From NCBI GenBank assembly GCA_949358305.1, contig CASHSZ010000104.1, forward strand, positions 1-27,832: a stretch of 27,832 nucleotides of DNA. Direction: 5' to 3'. Below are positions 10,221-19,490 of the stretch, piece after piece; position 1 is the first letter of the stretch, and every line of letters starts with the position of its first letter. The stretch comes from Strigamia acuminata (lineage: Eukaryota > Arthropoda > Chilopoda > Geophilomorpha > Linotaeniidae). Both the position numbers and the translations under genes were made by a program. Below the pieces are notes generated by a model. That model was not told where the DNA came from. It saw only the letters and a program-made list of their open reading frames with translations, and did not search any database.

Positions 10221-11213
10221 AATAGACTTTTGATCTCATCACAGTTGACTTAGCACAAACATCACAAGACCAATGTCTCTGAATGTTCTGAAATAGTGTT
10301 TAAACCTTAGTAGAAAGCTTTAATGTAAGTTTTAGCAACATCCAAGAAATGATTTGGGAAAATAGACTTTTGATCTCATCACAGTTGACTTAGCACAAAC
10401 ACCACAAGACCAATGTCTCTAAATGTTCTGAAATAGTGTTTAAACCTTAGTAGACGGCTTCAATGTAAGTTTTAGCAACATCCAAGCAATGATTTGGGAG
10501 AATAGACTTTTGATCTCATCACAGTTGACTTAGCACAAACACCACAAGACCAATGTCTCTGAATGTTCTGAAATAGTGTTTAAACTTTAGTAGAAGGCTT
10601 CAATGTTAGTTTTAGCAACATCCAAGCAATAATTTGAAAGAATAAACTTTTGATCTCATTTGACATCACAGTTGACTTAGCACATACACCACAAGACCAA
10701 TGTCTCTGAATGTTCAGAAATAGTGTTTAAACCTTAGTAGAAGGCTTCAATGTAAGTTTTAGCAACATCCAAGCAATAATTTGAAAGAATAAACTTTTGA
10801 TCTCATTTGACATCACAGTTGACTTAGCACAAACACCACAAACCAATGTCTCTGAATGTTCTGAAATAGTGTTTAAACCTTAGTAGAAGGCTTCAATGTA
10901 AGTTTTAGCAACATCCAAGCAATGATTTGGGAGAATAGACTTTTGATCTCATCACAGTTGACTTAGCACAAACATCACAAGACCAATGTCTCTGAATGTT
11001 CTGAAATAGTGTTTAAACCTTAGTAGAAAGCTTTAATGTAAGTTTTAGCAACATCCAAGAAATGATTTGGGAAAATAGACTTTTGATCTCATCACAGTTG
11101 ACTTAGCACAAACACCACAAGACCAATGTCTCTAAATGTTCTGAAATAGTGTTTAAACCTTAGTAGACGGCTTCAATGTAAGTTTTAGCAACATCCAAGC
11201 AATGATTTGGGAG
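10221..11213. repeat. Satellite higher-order block, copy 1 (993 bp, order ABCDEAB)
   Basis: Seven units in the order A B C D E A B. The same order and, by eye, the same bases recur at 11214-12206. Confidence 0.9.
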
Positions 11214-12206
11214 AATAGACTTTTGATCTCATCACAGTTGACTTAGCACAAACATCACAAGACCAATGTCTCTGAATGTTCTGAAATAGTGTTTAAACCT
11301 TAGTAGAAAGCTTTAATGTAAGTTTTAGCAACATCCAAGAAATGATTTGGGAAAATAGACTTTTGATCTCATCACAGTTGACTTAGCACAAACACCACAA
11401 GACCAATGTCTCTAAATGTTCTGAAATAGTGTTTAAACCTTAGTAGACGGCTTCAATGTAAGTTTTAGCAACATCCAAGCAATGATTTGGGAGAATAGAC
11501 TTTTGATCTCATCACAGTTGACTTAGCACAAACACCACAAGACCAATGTCTCTGAATGTTCTGAAATAGTGTTTAAACTTTAGTAGAAGGCTTCAATGTT
11601 AGTTTTAGCAACATCCAAGCAATAATTTGAAAGAATAAACTTTTGATCTCATTTGACATCACAGTTGACTTAGCACATACACCACAAGACCAATGTCTCT
11701 GAATGTTCAGAAATAGTGTTTAAACCTTAGTAGAAGGCTTCAATGTAAGTTTTAGCAACATCCAAGCAATAATTTGAAAGAATAAACTTTTGATCTCATT
11801 TGACATCACAGTTGACTTAGCACAAACACCACAAACCAATGTCTCTGAATGTTCTGAAATAGTGTTTAAACCTTAGTAGAAGGCTTCAATGTAAGTTTTA
11901 GCAACATCCAAGCAATGATTTGGGAGAATAGACTTTTGATCTCATCACAGTTGACTTAGCACAAACATCACAAGACCAATGTCTCTGAATGTTCTGAAAT
12001 AGTGTTTAAACCTTAGTAGAAAGCTTTAATGTAAGTTTTAGCAACATCCAAGAAATGATTTGGGAAAATAGACTTTTGATCTCATCACAGTTGACTTAGC
12101 ACAAACACCACAAGACCAATGTCTCTAAATGTTCTGAAATAGTGTTTAAACCTTAGTAGACGGCTTCAATGTAAGTTTTAGCAACATCCAAGCAATGATT
12201 TGGGAG
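11214..12206. repeat. Satellite higher-order block, copy 2 (993 bp)
   Basis: Repeats 10221-11213 with the same length. Each unit I compared (A, B, C, D, E) matched its partner without a difference. After 12207 the order changes to C-like, two 147-bp units, B and a fragment. Confidence 0.9.
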
Positions 12207-12838
12207 AATAGACTTTTGATCTCATCACAGTTGACTTAGCACAAACACCACAAGACCAATGTCTCTGAATGTTCTGAAATAGTGTTTAAACCTTAGTAGA
12301 AGGCTTCAATGTTAGTTTTAGCAACATCCAAGCAATAATTTGAAAGAATAAACTTTTGATCTCATTTGACATCACAGTTGACTTAGCACAAACATCACAA
12401 GACCAATGTCTCTGAATGTTCTGAAATAGTGTTTAAACTTTAGTAGAAGGCTTCAATGTAAGTTTTAGCAACATCCAAGCAATGATTTGGAAGAATAAAC
12501 TTTTGATCTCATTTGACATCACAGTTGACTTAGCACAAACACCACAAGACCAATGTCTCTGAATGTTCTGAAATAGTGCTTAAACTTTAGTAGAAGGCTT
12601 CAATGTAAGTTTTAGCAACATCCAAGCAATGATTTGGGAGAATAGACTTTTGATCTCATCACAGTTGACTTAGCACAAACACCACAAGACCAATGTCTCT
12701 AAATGTTCTGAAATAGTGTTTAAACCTTAGTAGACGGCTTCAATGTAAGTTTTAGCAACATCCAAGCAATGATTTGGGAGAATAGACTTTTGATCTCATC
12801 ACAGTTGACTTAGCACAAACACCACAAGACTGTTGCAG

Positions 12839-13054
12839 GTCAACAAGACAGACAGAAAGGAATGGCGATGCGTATCCAAATTCAAGACACTTGAGCTCGC
12901 CCAAGGTCGTATGGCGTGGTTAGTACGAAAATCGCACTGGAAAGCAATAAATCCGCAACAAATGGCATTGTTGAACCGCTGGAACAATGTGGAGAACACC
13001 TGCACCAAGTATCCAATAGGTGGCGGAAACATAAGTTGGCCTGAGAATTTTTAA
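12839..13054 (+). CDS. Unassigned ORF resembling a terminal exon
   Basis: After a TTGCAG at 12833-12838 a frame runs 71 codons to TAA at 13052-13054. The product contains CVSKFKTLELAQ, RMAWLVRKSHWKAI and LLNRWNNVENTC, rich in Trp, Lys and Asn. I do not recognise it. An AATAAA follows at 13106-13111, so an acceptor-exon-stop-poly(A) reading is possible. Against it, the presumed acceptor has no pyrimidine tract, since the sequence before it is satellite, and no upstream exon is visible. It may be a fragment of a mobile element or a gene remnant joined to the satellite edge, or a chance frame. No function is proposed. Confidence 0.25.
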   Translation, partial: VNKTDRKEWRCVSKFKTLELAQGRMAWLVRKSHWKAINPQQMALLNRWNNVENTCTKYPIGGGNISWPENF

Positions 13055-13105
13055 ACTACTCACTACACATTGAATGTGTTTGAAAATAAGCCTAAAACAA
13101 GAGCT

Positions 13106-13111
13106 AATAAA
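13106..13111 (+). terminator. Candidate poly(A) signal
   Basis: AATAAA 52 bases after the stop of the frame at 12839-13054. Its meaning depends on whether that frame is real. Confidence 0.25.
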
Positions 13112-13288
13112 ACACAACACATTTATTCAAAGGTTGGTTAACCTTTCCGCGGATTGGCTTCCGCGAAATCCGCATTTCGGGGGCGACTATTCTGGGGATT
13201 CCGGGTGGACCAAACTCTTCCGGAAAACGTCCGGGGTGGTGTTGGGAGTGTCAATAGACTGTTTTGTGTCAAGGTTGTCAATTTTCAT

Positions 13289-13340
13289 GTGAGTATTGGA
13301 AGGTTCATTTCTGCACATTCTCATGTATTTTTTTTCACAG
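13289..13340 (+). other. Candidate 52-bp intron
   Basis: A consensus donor GTGAGT (13289-13294) is followed 46 bases later by the acceptor TTTTTTTTCACAG ending at 13340. Joining the flanks would extend the frame that opens at 13154 by about 40 codons, to a TGA just before the palindromic array. The encoded sequence is not one I recognise. Good splice signals with no known product give only weak support for a gene. Confidence 0.3.
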
Positions 13341-13501
13341 GAGCGACAAGGAGCGATGAAGCGGGATCGAGCGAGAGTGGGTAAAATAAACTGGTTTACG
13401 TCTCCAATGCGCGTTCAAGATGGAATACGAACTCGGAATCGACTCCAACACGCCTTCGCGTGACATACGGACGCATTCACGACCCAGATCAAAAAATGAT
13501 C

Positions 13502-14185
13502 TCGTATTCGACTCGCTTTCTAGTCGAGTACGAGTTTTGCCCTTCTTCAACGCGAAATCGTATTCGACTCGTTTTCTAGTCGAATGCGAGTTTTGCCCTT
13601 CTTCAACGCGAAATCGTATTCGACTCGTTTTCGAGTCGAATGCGAATTTTGCCCTTCTTCAACGCAAAATCGTATTCGACTCGTTTTCGAGTCGAGTACG
13701 AGTTTTGCCCTTCTCCAACGCGAAATCGTATTCGACTCGTTTTCGAGTCGAGTACGAGTTTTGCCTTTCTTCAACGCGAAATCGTATTCGACTCGCTTTC
13801 GAGTCGAGTACGAGTTTTGCCCTTTCTACAACGCGAAATCGTATTCGACTCGTTTTCTAGTCGAATGCGAGTTTTGCCCTTCTTCAACGCGAAATCGTAT
13901 TCGACTCGTTTTCGAGTCGAATGCGAATTTTGCCCTTCTTCAACGCGAAATCGTATTCGACTCGTTTTCGAGTCGAGTACGAGTTTTGCCCTTCTCCAAC
14001 GCGAAATCGTATTCGACTCGTTTTCGAGTCGAGTACGAGTTTTGCCCTTCTTCAACGCGAAATCGTATTCGACTCGTTTTCGAGTCGAATGCGAATTCGT
14101 ATTCGACTCGTTTTCGAGTCGAATGCGAATTTTGCCCTTCTTCAACGCGAAATCGTATTCGACTCGTTTTCGAGTCGAATACGAG
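13502..14185 (+). repeat. 56-bp hairpin array, left side of cluster 1
   Basis: Eleven units of about 56 bp. Each has three 11-bp words (type TCGTATTCGAC, TCGTTTTCGAG, TCGAGTACGAG) followed by a 23-bp linker, GTTTTGCCCTTCTTCAAC plus GCGAA-type bases. The words CGACTCG-TTTT-CGAGTCG form a stem in every unit. Units 2-4 recur as units 7-9, including the variant CTCCAACG linker, so a block of about 282 bp was duplicated. One unit near 14090 lacks the linker. Open frames of 146-216 codons crossing this array are repeat artefacts. Confidence 0.93.
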
Positions 14186-14261
14186 ATAGTCGATGACCCG
14201 TTCCCGGACTTTGACTCGTACGACTCGTATTCGAGATGTATTCGAGATGTATTCGAATCGT
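14186..14261 (+). repeat. Alpha flank of core 1
   Basis: Sequence type beginning at the end of the array with TAGTCGATGACCCGTTCCC and going through several 11-bp words (ATGTATTCGAG twice). It recurs inverted after cores 2 and 3 and direct before core 5. Confidence 0.85.
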
Positions 14262-14648
14262 ATTCGAGTCGTATTCGAGATGGTCGATGATTTCCACTCG
14301 CTCGTATACGCGTTGTATACGAGCTCGTATTTTGATCGTAATCGTAAACGAATCGTTTACAAGTCGTATACGAGTTGTATACGACGTGTATACACCTCGT
14401 ATACGAACGAAGTTTGTGAAAACACAATTTCCAAATAAGACGTATGTGACTACTATGTGTTTTCATGTCGTAGTAAGTATCCGGTGGATTTTCCAAACTT
14501 CGTTCGTATACGAGGTGTATACACGTCGTATACAACTCGTATACGACTTGTAAACGACTCGTTTACGATTACGATCAAAATACGAGCTCGTATACAACGC
14601 GTATACGAGCGAGTGGAAATCATCGACCATCTCGAATACGACTCGAAT
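14262..14648. repeat. Foldback module 1: 155-bp inverted arms around a 77-bp core
   Basis: Left arm 14262-14416 and right arm 14494-14648 are reverse complements with one mismatch (GATTCG against GACTCG). The arms consist largely of 11-bp words with GTATAC or GTTTAC at the same phase. The core 14417-14493 is not built of the word and lies in + orientation. As DNA or RNA this would fold into a long stem. Confidence 0.95.
14417..14493 (+). repeat. 77-bp core, copy 1 (+ orientation)
   Basis: Begins TGAAAACACAATTTCC and ends GGTGGATTTTC. It contains AAGTATCC. It is conserved in five places in the window at exactly 77 bp. Confidence 0.95.
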
Positions 14649-14843
14649 TCGATTCGTATTCGATTCGAATACGATTCGAATTCGATTCGAATACGAATAC
14701 GATCAAAATACGAACTCGTAACAACTCGAATACGAATCAAAGTCCGGGAAACAAAAATCATCGACCATCTCGTATACGATTCGAAAGCGAATCGAATACG
14801 ATTTCGCGTTGAAGAAGGGCAAAATTCGTACTCGACTCGAAAA
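14649..14843 (-). repeat. Beta flank of core 1 and one inverted array unit
   Basis: Words of type TCGAATTCGAA and TCGAATACGAA, then ACGAACTCGTAACAAC, the marker CAAAGTCCGGGAAAC, and about 1.3 array units in - orientation. It ends abruptly in the alpha-type arm of module 2, which looks like a recombination join. Confidence 0.85.
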
Positions 14844-15290
14844 CGAGATGTATTCGAGATGTATTCGAATCGTATTCGAGTCGCATTCGAGATGGTCGAT
14901 GATTTCCACTCGCTCGTATACGCGTTGTATACGAGCTCGTATTTTGATCGTAATCGTAAACGAATCGTTTACAAGTCGTATACAAGTTGTATACGACGTG
15001 TATACACCTCGTATACGAACGAAGTTTGGGAAAACACAATTTCCAAATAAGACGTATGTGACTACTATGTGTTTTCATGTCGTAGTAAGTATCCGGTGGA
15101 TTTTCCAAACTTCGTTCGTATACGAGGTGTATACACGTCGTATACAACTCGTATACGACTTGTAAACGATTCGTTTACGATTACGATCAAAATACGAGCT
15201 CGTATACAACGCGTATACGAGCGAGTGGAAATCATCGACCATCTCGAATACGACTCGAATACGATTCGAATACATCTCGAATACATCTCG
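14844..15290. repeat. Foldback module 2: 185-bp inverted arms around a 77-bp core
   Basis: Arms 14844-15028 and 15106-15290 are reverse complements with about two mismatches. Core 2 at 15029-15105 is in + orientation and differs from core 1 at its first base. Both sides are of alpha type, so the inverted match is longer than in module 1. Confidence 0.93.
15029..15105 (+). repeat. 77-bp core, copy 2 (+ orientation)
   Basis: Same sequence as core 1 apart from G for T at its first base. Confidence 0.95.
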
Positions 15291-15345
15291 AATACGAGTC
15301 GTACGAGTCAAAGTCCGGGAACGGGTCATCGACTATCTCGTATTC
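15291..15345 (-). repeat. Alpha flank of core 2, inverted
   Basis: Reverse complement of the start of the flank at 14186, with the marker GGGAACGGGTCATCGACTA. It leads into the right-hand array. Confidence 0.85.
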
Positions 15346-16190
15346 GACTCGAAAGCGAGTCGAATACGATTTCGCGTTGAAGAAGGGCAAAACTCGTACT
15401 CGACTCGAAAGCGAGTCGAATACGATTTCGCGTTGAAGAAGGGCAAAACTCGTACTCGACTCGAAAACGAGTCGAATACGATTTCGCGTTGAAGAAGGGC
15501 AAAACTCGTACTCGACTCGAAAACGAGTCGAATACGATTTCGCGTTGAAGAAGGGCAAAACTCGTACTCGACTCGAAAGCGAGTCGAATACGATTTCGCG
15601 TTGAAGAAGGGCAAAACTCGTACTCGACTCGAAAACGAGTCGAATACGATTTCGCGTTGAAGAAGGGCAAAACTCGTACTCGACTCGAAAGCGAGTCGAA
15701 TACGATTTCGCGTTGAAGAAGGGCAAAACTCGTACTCGACTCGAAAACGAGTCGAATACGATTTCGCGTTGAAGAAGGGCAAAACTCGTACTCGACTCGA
15801 AAACGAGTCGAATACGATTTCGCGTTGAAGAAGGGCAAAACTCGTACTCGACTCGAAAACGAGTCGAATACGATTTCGCGTTGAAGAAGGGCAAAACTCG
15901 TACTCGACTCGAAAGCGAGTCGAATACGATTTCGCGTTGAAGAAGGGCAAAACTCGTACTCGACTCGAAAGCGAGTCGAATACGATTTCGCGTTGAAGAA
16001 GGGCAAAACTCGTACTCGACTCGAAAACGAGTCGAATACGATTTCGCGTTGAAGAAGGGCAAAACTCGTACTCGACTCGAAAGCGAGTCGAATACGATTT
16101 CGCGTTGAAAAAGGGAAAAACTCGTACTCGACTAGAAAGCGAGTCGAATACGATTCCGCGTTGAAAAAGAGAAAAACTCGTACGCGATTC
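15346..16190 (-). repeat. 56-bp hairpin array, right side of cluster 1
   Basis: Fifteen units in the opposite orientation to the left array, at a constant 56-bp spacing. Thirteen have the canonical linker GAAGAAGGGCAAAA; the outermost two are diverged (GAAAAAGGGAAAAA, GAAAAAGAGAAAAA). Units differ mainly at one loop base, AAAAC against AAAGC, in the order G G A A G A G A A A G G A G G from left to right. All three - strand frames are open for 276-322 codons because the unit has no stop in that direction. Confidence 0.95.
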
Positions 16191-17759
16191 AGTGAAACTA
16201 AATTTACATGTGCGCGTTGACGCGCGCGATTCGTGTGTTCTACGTGAGTAAATAGAGTGCGCGTCACATATGAATACAAAATGTCGACCATGCGTCGCCA
16301 CGATGCCAGTGGACGAATTCTGCGAATTCGTGCAAACGCAGAAAGTTAAAAATATTCAAATTTGACGCCCACGATGACACGTTCGTAGTAGACGCCTCCA
16401 CAACTGCTTTTGAAAAGAATTTGATAAATGTTTGGAAATAATATTTAGGATTTTCTTTAATCATATCAGGAAACTGAAAACAGAAATAAAGTTTATACAT
16501 TGGAAATTTTTTATAATAAAATTACGTATTAAACATTATATAGCGTGAGAATGGACACTTTGATATGAAAGCGAATATTTTCGAAATTAAAACAATTATT
16601 TTCAAAGTTAAAACGACTATTTTCGAGTATTGTTAATTCAAAACGACGTGCAGCATGGGAATAAAAAAAATTAATTGAGACGCGCTTATGACACGCGCTG
16701 CACAGCCTCACGAATCCTAGAGGCATCCACAACTATACGCGTCGGCCCTGACGCGGTCGTCTAGCCTTATGGCGCGCATGCGGATTTCTCGGAGTGCGAA
16801 AGGGACCCTATTTTTAACATTACGGCGGCCTATACCTTGACCCCCTGTTCGCAGTCTCATGGCTGATTTTGCGGATTTCACTTATTTGTATATTCCGCAC
16901 GATCGCGCGCGTTTTATCAACCTTGGGAAAGCCGCTTTCTCAAATTTGCAAATTCCACATTGTGTGAACATGCTACAACGCTTCTGTGCGCGTCAATAAA
17001 AAAAAAAACCGATTAGAAATGAAATTCAGGGTTTTGTTAAAATAAAAATTATACAATATAATCAGTCTATAATGCTTCTATAATGCTGTTGGTTTAATCA
17101 GCACATTGTAATCGTGTGAAAACACGCGCGCTCGCAATAATACATTACCCAATGTACTTGCACTGGCATGGACCCATCAGTGCGCACTTTCCCGTGCGTG
17201 CTGCTTGCACTATTTACATCAATTGTTGCTCCACAGGTTGCGCGACCTGCCGGGCAGTTAAGACGTACTAGAATAACCTCAGGATTTGATAAAACCTGAT
17301 TTTTGGATGACACTAAGTAAATGGCAGTGAATGTGAGATGTGAGATACACGATGAATTTAATAAAATTTATATTTCCTAATCATGGGATTGGTTTCACGT
17401 TTCATAATCCAACAATTAAGTAGAATATCATTATTGCAATTGATTAAAACAAATTTTTTTTACAAATTCTTTGGTTTTACATTTTAAATTTATTTTCCAA
17501 TAGTTGGCACCATCGCAATTGCTGCGAGTTTAAAACACTGCATTCAGCAGAATTTACTGCACTTTCAAATCAAGGCCAGGCATACCTACTGCAAAGTAAT
17601 GTATAAACCATAAAGAAGCCTTTGATTCGGAATTGCCTGTAGGTAATTCTGCGCTGGTCTCCAATGGAAATGTCCGCGCCGGTCTTCCGTGCACGGAAAG
17701 TCCACAGAAAGTCCGTGCATTCCGTGCGCTGGGAGTCCGTGCGTCGTACCGCGTGATCT
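16191..17759. other. AT-rich stretch without recognised features
   Basis: No supported gene, RNA or element is seen. Minor items are the perfect dyad CGAATTC-TGC-GAATTCG near 16314-16330 and a run of CCGTGC words at 17678-17742. The longest frames are 60-80 codons without motifs. Confidence 0.5.
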
Positions 17760-18162
17760 TGCATTGTTTTTTGTGGGCTTTTCCTGATTAGGATTACTTC
17801 CTTTTTAACTCTTGAAGAATTAAGTTTGTTTTTTTTGCTCCAAAACGTCCCAAAACGCCTGAAAATCGCGCAACTCGAGGCAAAACATTACAGTGTGTAT
17901 TCAAATCAAAACTAGCTACAAATACATGCTGAAATTAGCTAAATTTTCAAATTTTTTGGCTTTCAAGAAGTAATGGAAACATTTGACATAACGTGGATCA
18001 GTTGCATTCAAAAACTAAAATATTTTGTGTTTTACTTCAATTTTAAACTAAAAATGATGTCATTTCCTGTTTAAACCCCTGTTAAAGCTTGAAATACATT
18101 TTAACTAAAAGAAATAAGTTTGTTTTTTTCTTCGGCAGTGACGTGTACACACGAGCACGCCT

Positions 18163-18371
18163 GAGAACGCCAAAAAATGCTAAAAAACGCTCAAAAACGC
18201 CTGAAAATCGCGCAACTCGAGGCAAAACATTAATTTTTCATCTTTATTTCAACTTTTGTGACGTTTAAAATTGTGTTCTCATGTTTTTTGCCTCAAGTTG
18301 CATTGTCATCTGGCGTTTTGGAGTGTTTTTATGTGTTCGCAGGCGTTCGCAGGCGTTTTTTGGCGTTGTCA
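18163..18371. repeat. Hairpin H1 of the dispersed module
   Basis: Left arm GAACGCCAAAAAATGC to GCAACTCGAGGCAAAACAT is complementary, with mismatches, to the right arm ATGTTTTTTGCCTCAAGTTGC to GGCGTTTTTTGGCGTT. A loop of about 50 bp separates them. Confidence 0.8.
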
Positions 18372-18377
18372 CTCACT

Positions 18378-18540
18378 CAAGTGGCCATTTTTAGCATTTT
18401 CCGTAGTAAAAATGGCCGTTTTTCGTCAAAATGGCCATTTTTAGCCATTTTTCAGAGTAAAAATGTTTTTTTTTCACCGTTTTTATAGTAAAATGGCCAT
18501 TTTTAGTCGTTTTTTTAATCAAAAATGGCCGTTTTTATCG
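18378..18540. repeat. TGGCCATTTTT minisatellite, block 1
   Basis: Irregular repeats of AAAATGGCCATTTTTAGCC and AAAAATGGCCGTTTTTC types, each with a short palindromic TGGCCA or GGCC centre. It directly follows hairpin H1. Confidence 0.85.
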
Positions 18541-18600
18541 TTGAAACGTTATTAAAATGTAACGTTTCAATGGCGTTTTGATCTCGCCTCATTTCCGGTT

Positions 18601-18959
18601 TTGAAAATTAATAAACGCCCCGGCGTTTATTCGAGGCAATACCCAACTTGGGCTTTTATTCGCGTCGCACCGCATCATCATCTCACCTTGCCTCCCGTCT
18701 TGAAAATTTATAAACGCCCCGGCGTTTATTCAAGGCAAACCATTGTTTATGTAAGTTTTTCCTGATTAGGGTTACTTCCTTTAGAAGAAACACGTTTATT
18801 TCTTCTCGCTTAATCTTGAGTCGTGATCTCGCCTCGTTTCTGGTCTTAAAAATTAATAAACACCCCGGCTTTTATTCAAGGCAATACGGTACGTTTATGA
18901 AACCCAACTTGGGCTTTCATTTTAAAAAAAGCGCGTGTTCTTACGTCGAACTAAGAGAT
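18601..18959. repeat. Three copies of the 22-bp dyad with spacer
   Basis: Dyads at 18610-18631, 18709-18730 and 18855-18876 (the last degenerate). Each consists of AATAAACGCC, two C and its complement, followed by TCGAGGCA or TCAAGGCA. CCCAACTTGGGC occurs at 18643 and 18903. Confidence 0.75.
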
Positions 18960-19153
18960 ACAGGTGAATTAGCAACGCCTAATTTGATTTAATAAATAAA
19001 GCAAACAACATCTCGCCTCACTTCTGGCGTTTGTTCGAGGCAAGCCATTGTTTTTGCATTTTTTTTCCTGATTAGGGTTACTTCCTTTTTAACTCTTGAA
19101 GAAATAAGTATGTTTTTTTTACTCGGCAGTGACGTGTACGCGCGAGTACGCCT

Positions 19154-19362
19154 GAGAACGCCAAAAAATACTCCAAAACGCCTGAAAATCGTGCAACTCG
19201 AGGCAAAACATTAATTGTTTATTTTTGTTTCAACTTTTGTAACGTTTACAATTGTGTTCTCATGTTTTTTGCCTCAAGTTGCATTGTCATTTTGCGTTTT
19301 GGGGCGTTTTTAGGCATTTTTAGGCATTTGCGGGCGTTCTTGGGCGTTTTTTGGCGTTGTCA
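19154..19362. repeat. Hairpin H2 of the dispersed module
   Basis: Same architecture as H1, and also 209 bp end to end. Confidence 0.8.
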
Positions 19363-19369
19363 TTCAATC

Positions 19370-19490
19370 AAATGGCCATTTTTAGCCATTTTTAGCCATT
19401 TTTCATAGAAAAATGGTTATTTTTAGCCGTTTTTCATCCAAAATGGCCGTTTTTCATCCAAAAGGGCCGTTTTTCATCCAAAATGGAATA
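19370..19490. repeat. TGGCCATTTTT minisatellite, block 2
   Basis: Repeats of TGGCCATTTTTAGCC and GGCCGTTTTTCATCCAAAA. Confidence 0.85.

Larger units (their letters stand above)
10221..12830. repeat. Tandem satellite, 140/146/147-bp units, 18 full copies plus a partial
   Basis: Units begin AATAGACTTTTGATC or AATAAACTTTTGATC at 10221, 10361, 10501, 10641, 10788, 10934, 11074, 11214, 11354, 11494, 11634, 11781, 11927, 12067, 12207, 12347, 12494, 12641 and 12781 (the last broken off after 50 bases). The long form carries a 7-bp insert, TTGACAT. The 146-bp form has also lost one G. Units are AT-rich, without open frames. Diagnostic bases sort them into types A (AAAGCTTTAATG), B (AGACGGCTTC), C (AATGTTAG), D (ACATACACC, GTTCAG) and E (CACAAACC). 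The array ends abruptly in mid-unit at 12830. Confidence 0.97.
17760..18600. repeat. Dispersed GCGTTTT/TGGCC module, copy 1
   Basis: Order: CTGATTAGGATTACTTCC, AACTCTTGAAGAA, an ACGCC-rich tract with GCGCAACTCGAGGCAAAACA, a segment 17885-18080 shared with 20410-20620, a hairpin at 18163-18371, a TGGCCATTTTT minisatellite, and an 11-bp dyad TTGAAACGTTA / TAACGTTTCAA at 18541-18570. The parts recur in similar order at 18960-19490, 20250-21065 and 21150-21575. No coding capacity is seen, so it is probably a non-autonomous element or a product of segmental duplication. Confidence 0.75.
18960..19490. repeat. Dispersed GCGTTTT/TGGCC module, copy 2
   Basis: It starts with ATACAGGTGAATTAGC and AATAAAGCAAACAACATC, also seen at 21150-21205. 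It then has the CTGATTAGGGTTACTTCC segment, hairpin H2 at 19154-19362, and a TGGCC minisatellite at 19370-19490. Confidence 0.75.

Noticed and set aside
10221-12830. CRISPR array
   Set aside because: Units are 140-147 bp and homogeneous throughout, with no short repeat/unique spacer alternation, in a eukaryotic context.
13420-14290. Open frames of 91-216 codons on the + strand
   Set aside because: They consist only of the 56-bp array and 11-bp words read in successive phases; no unique domain is present.
13502-16190. CRISPR array or bacterial repeat
   Set aside because: The 23-bp linkers are the same in all units rather than unique spacers.
15232-16301. Three - strand frames of 276-322 codons
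   Set aside because: All three phases are open together, which is a property of the stop-free repeat unit. The peptides are the same 56-residue cycle in shifted register.
17098-17313. 71-codon - frame with several Cys residues
   Set aside because: No recognisable spacing of the cysteines, and no splice or poly(A) context.
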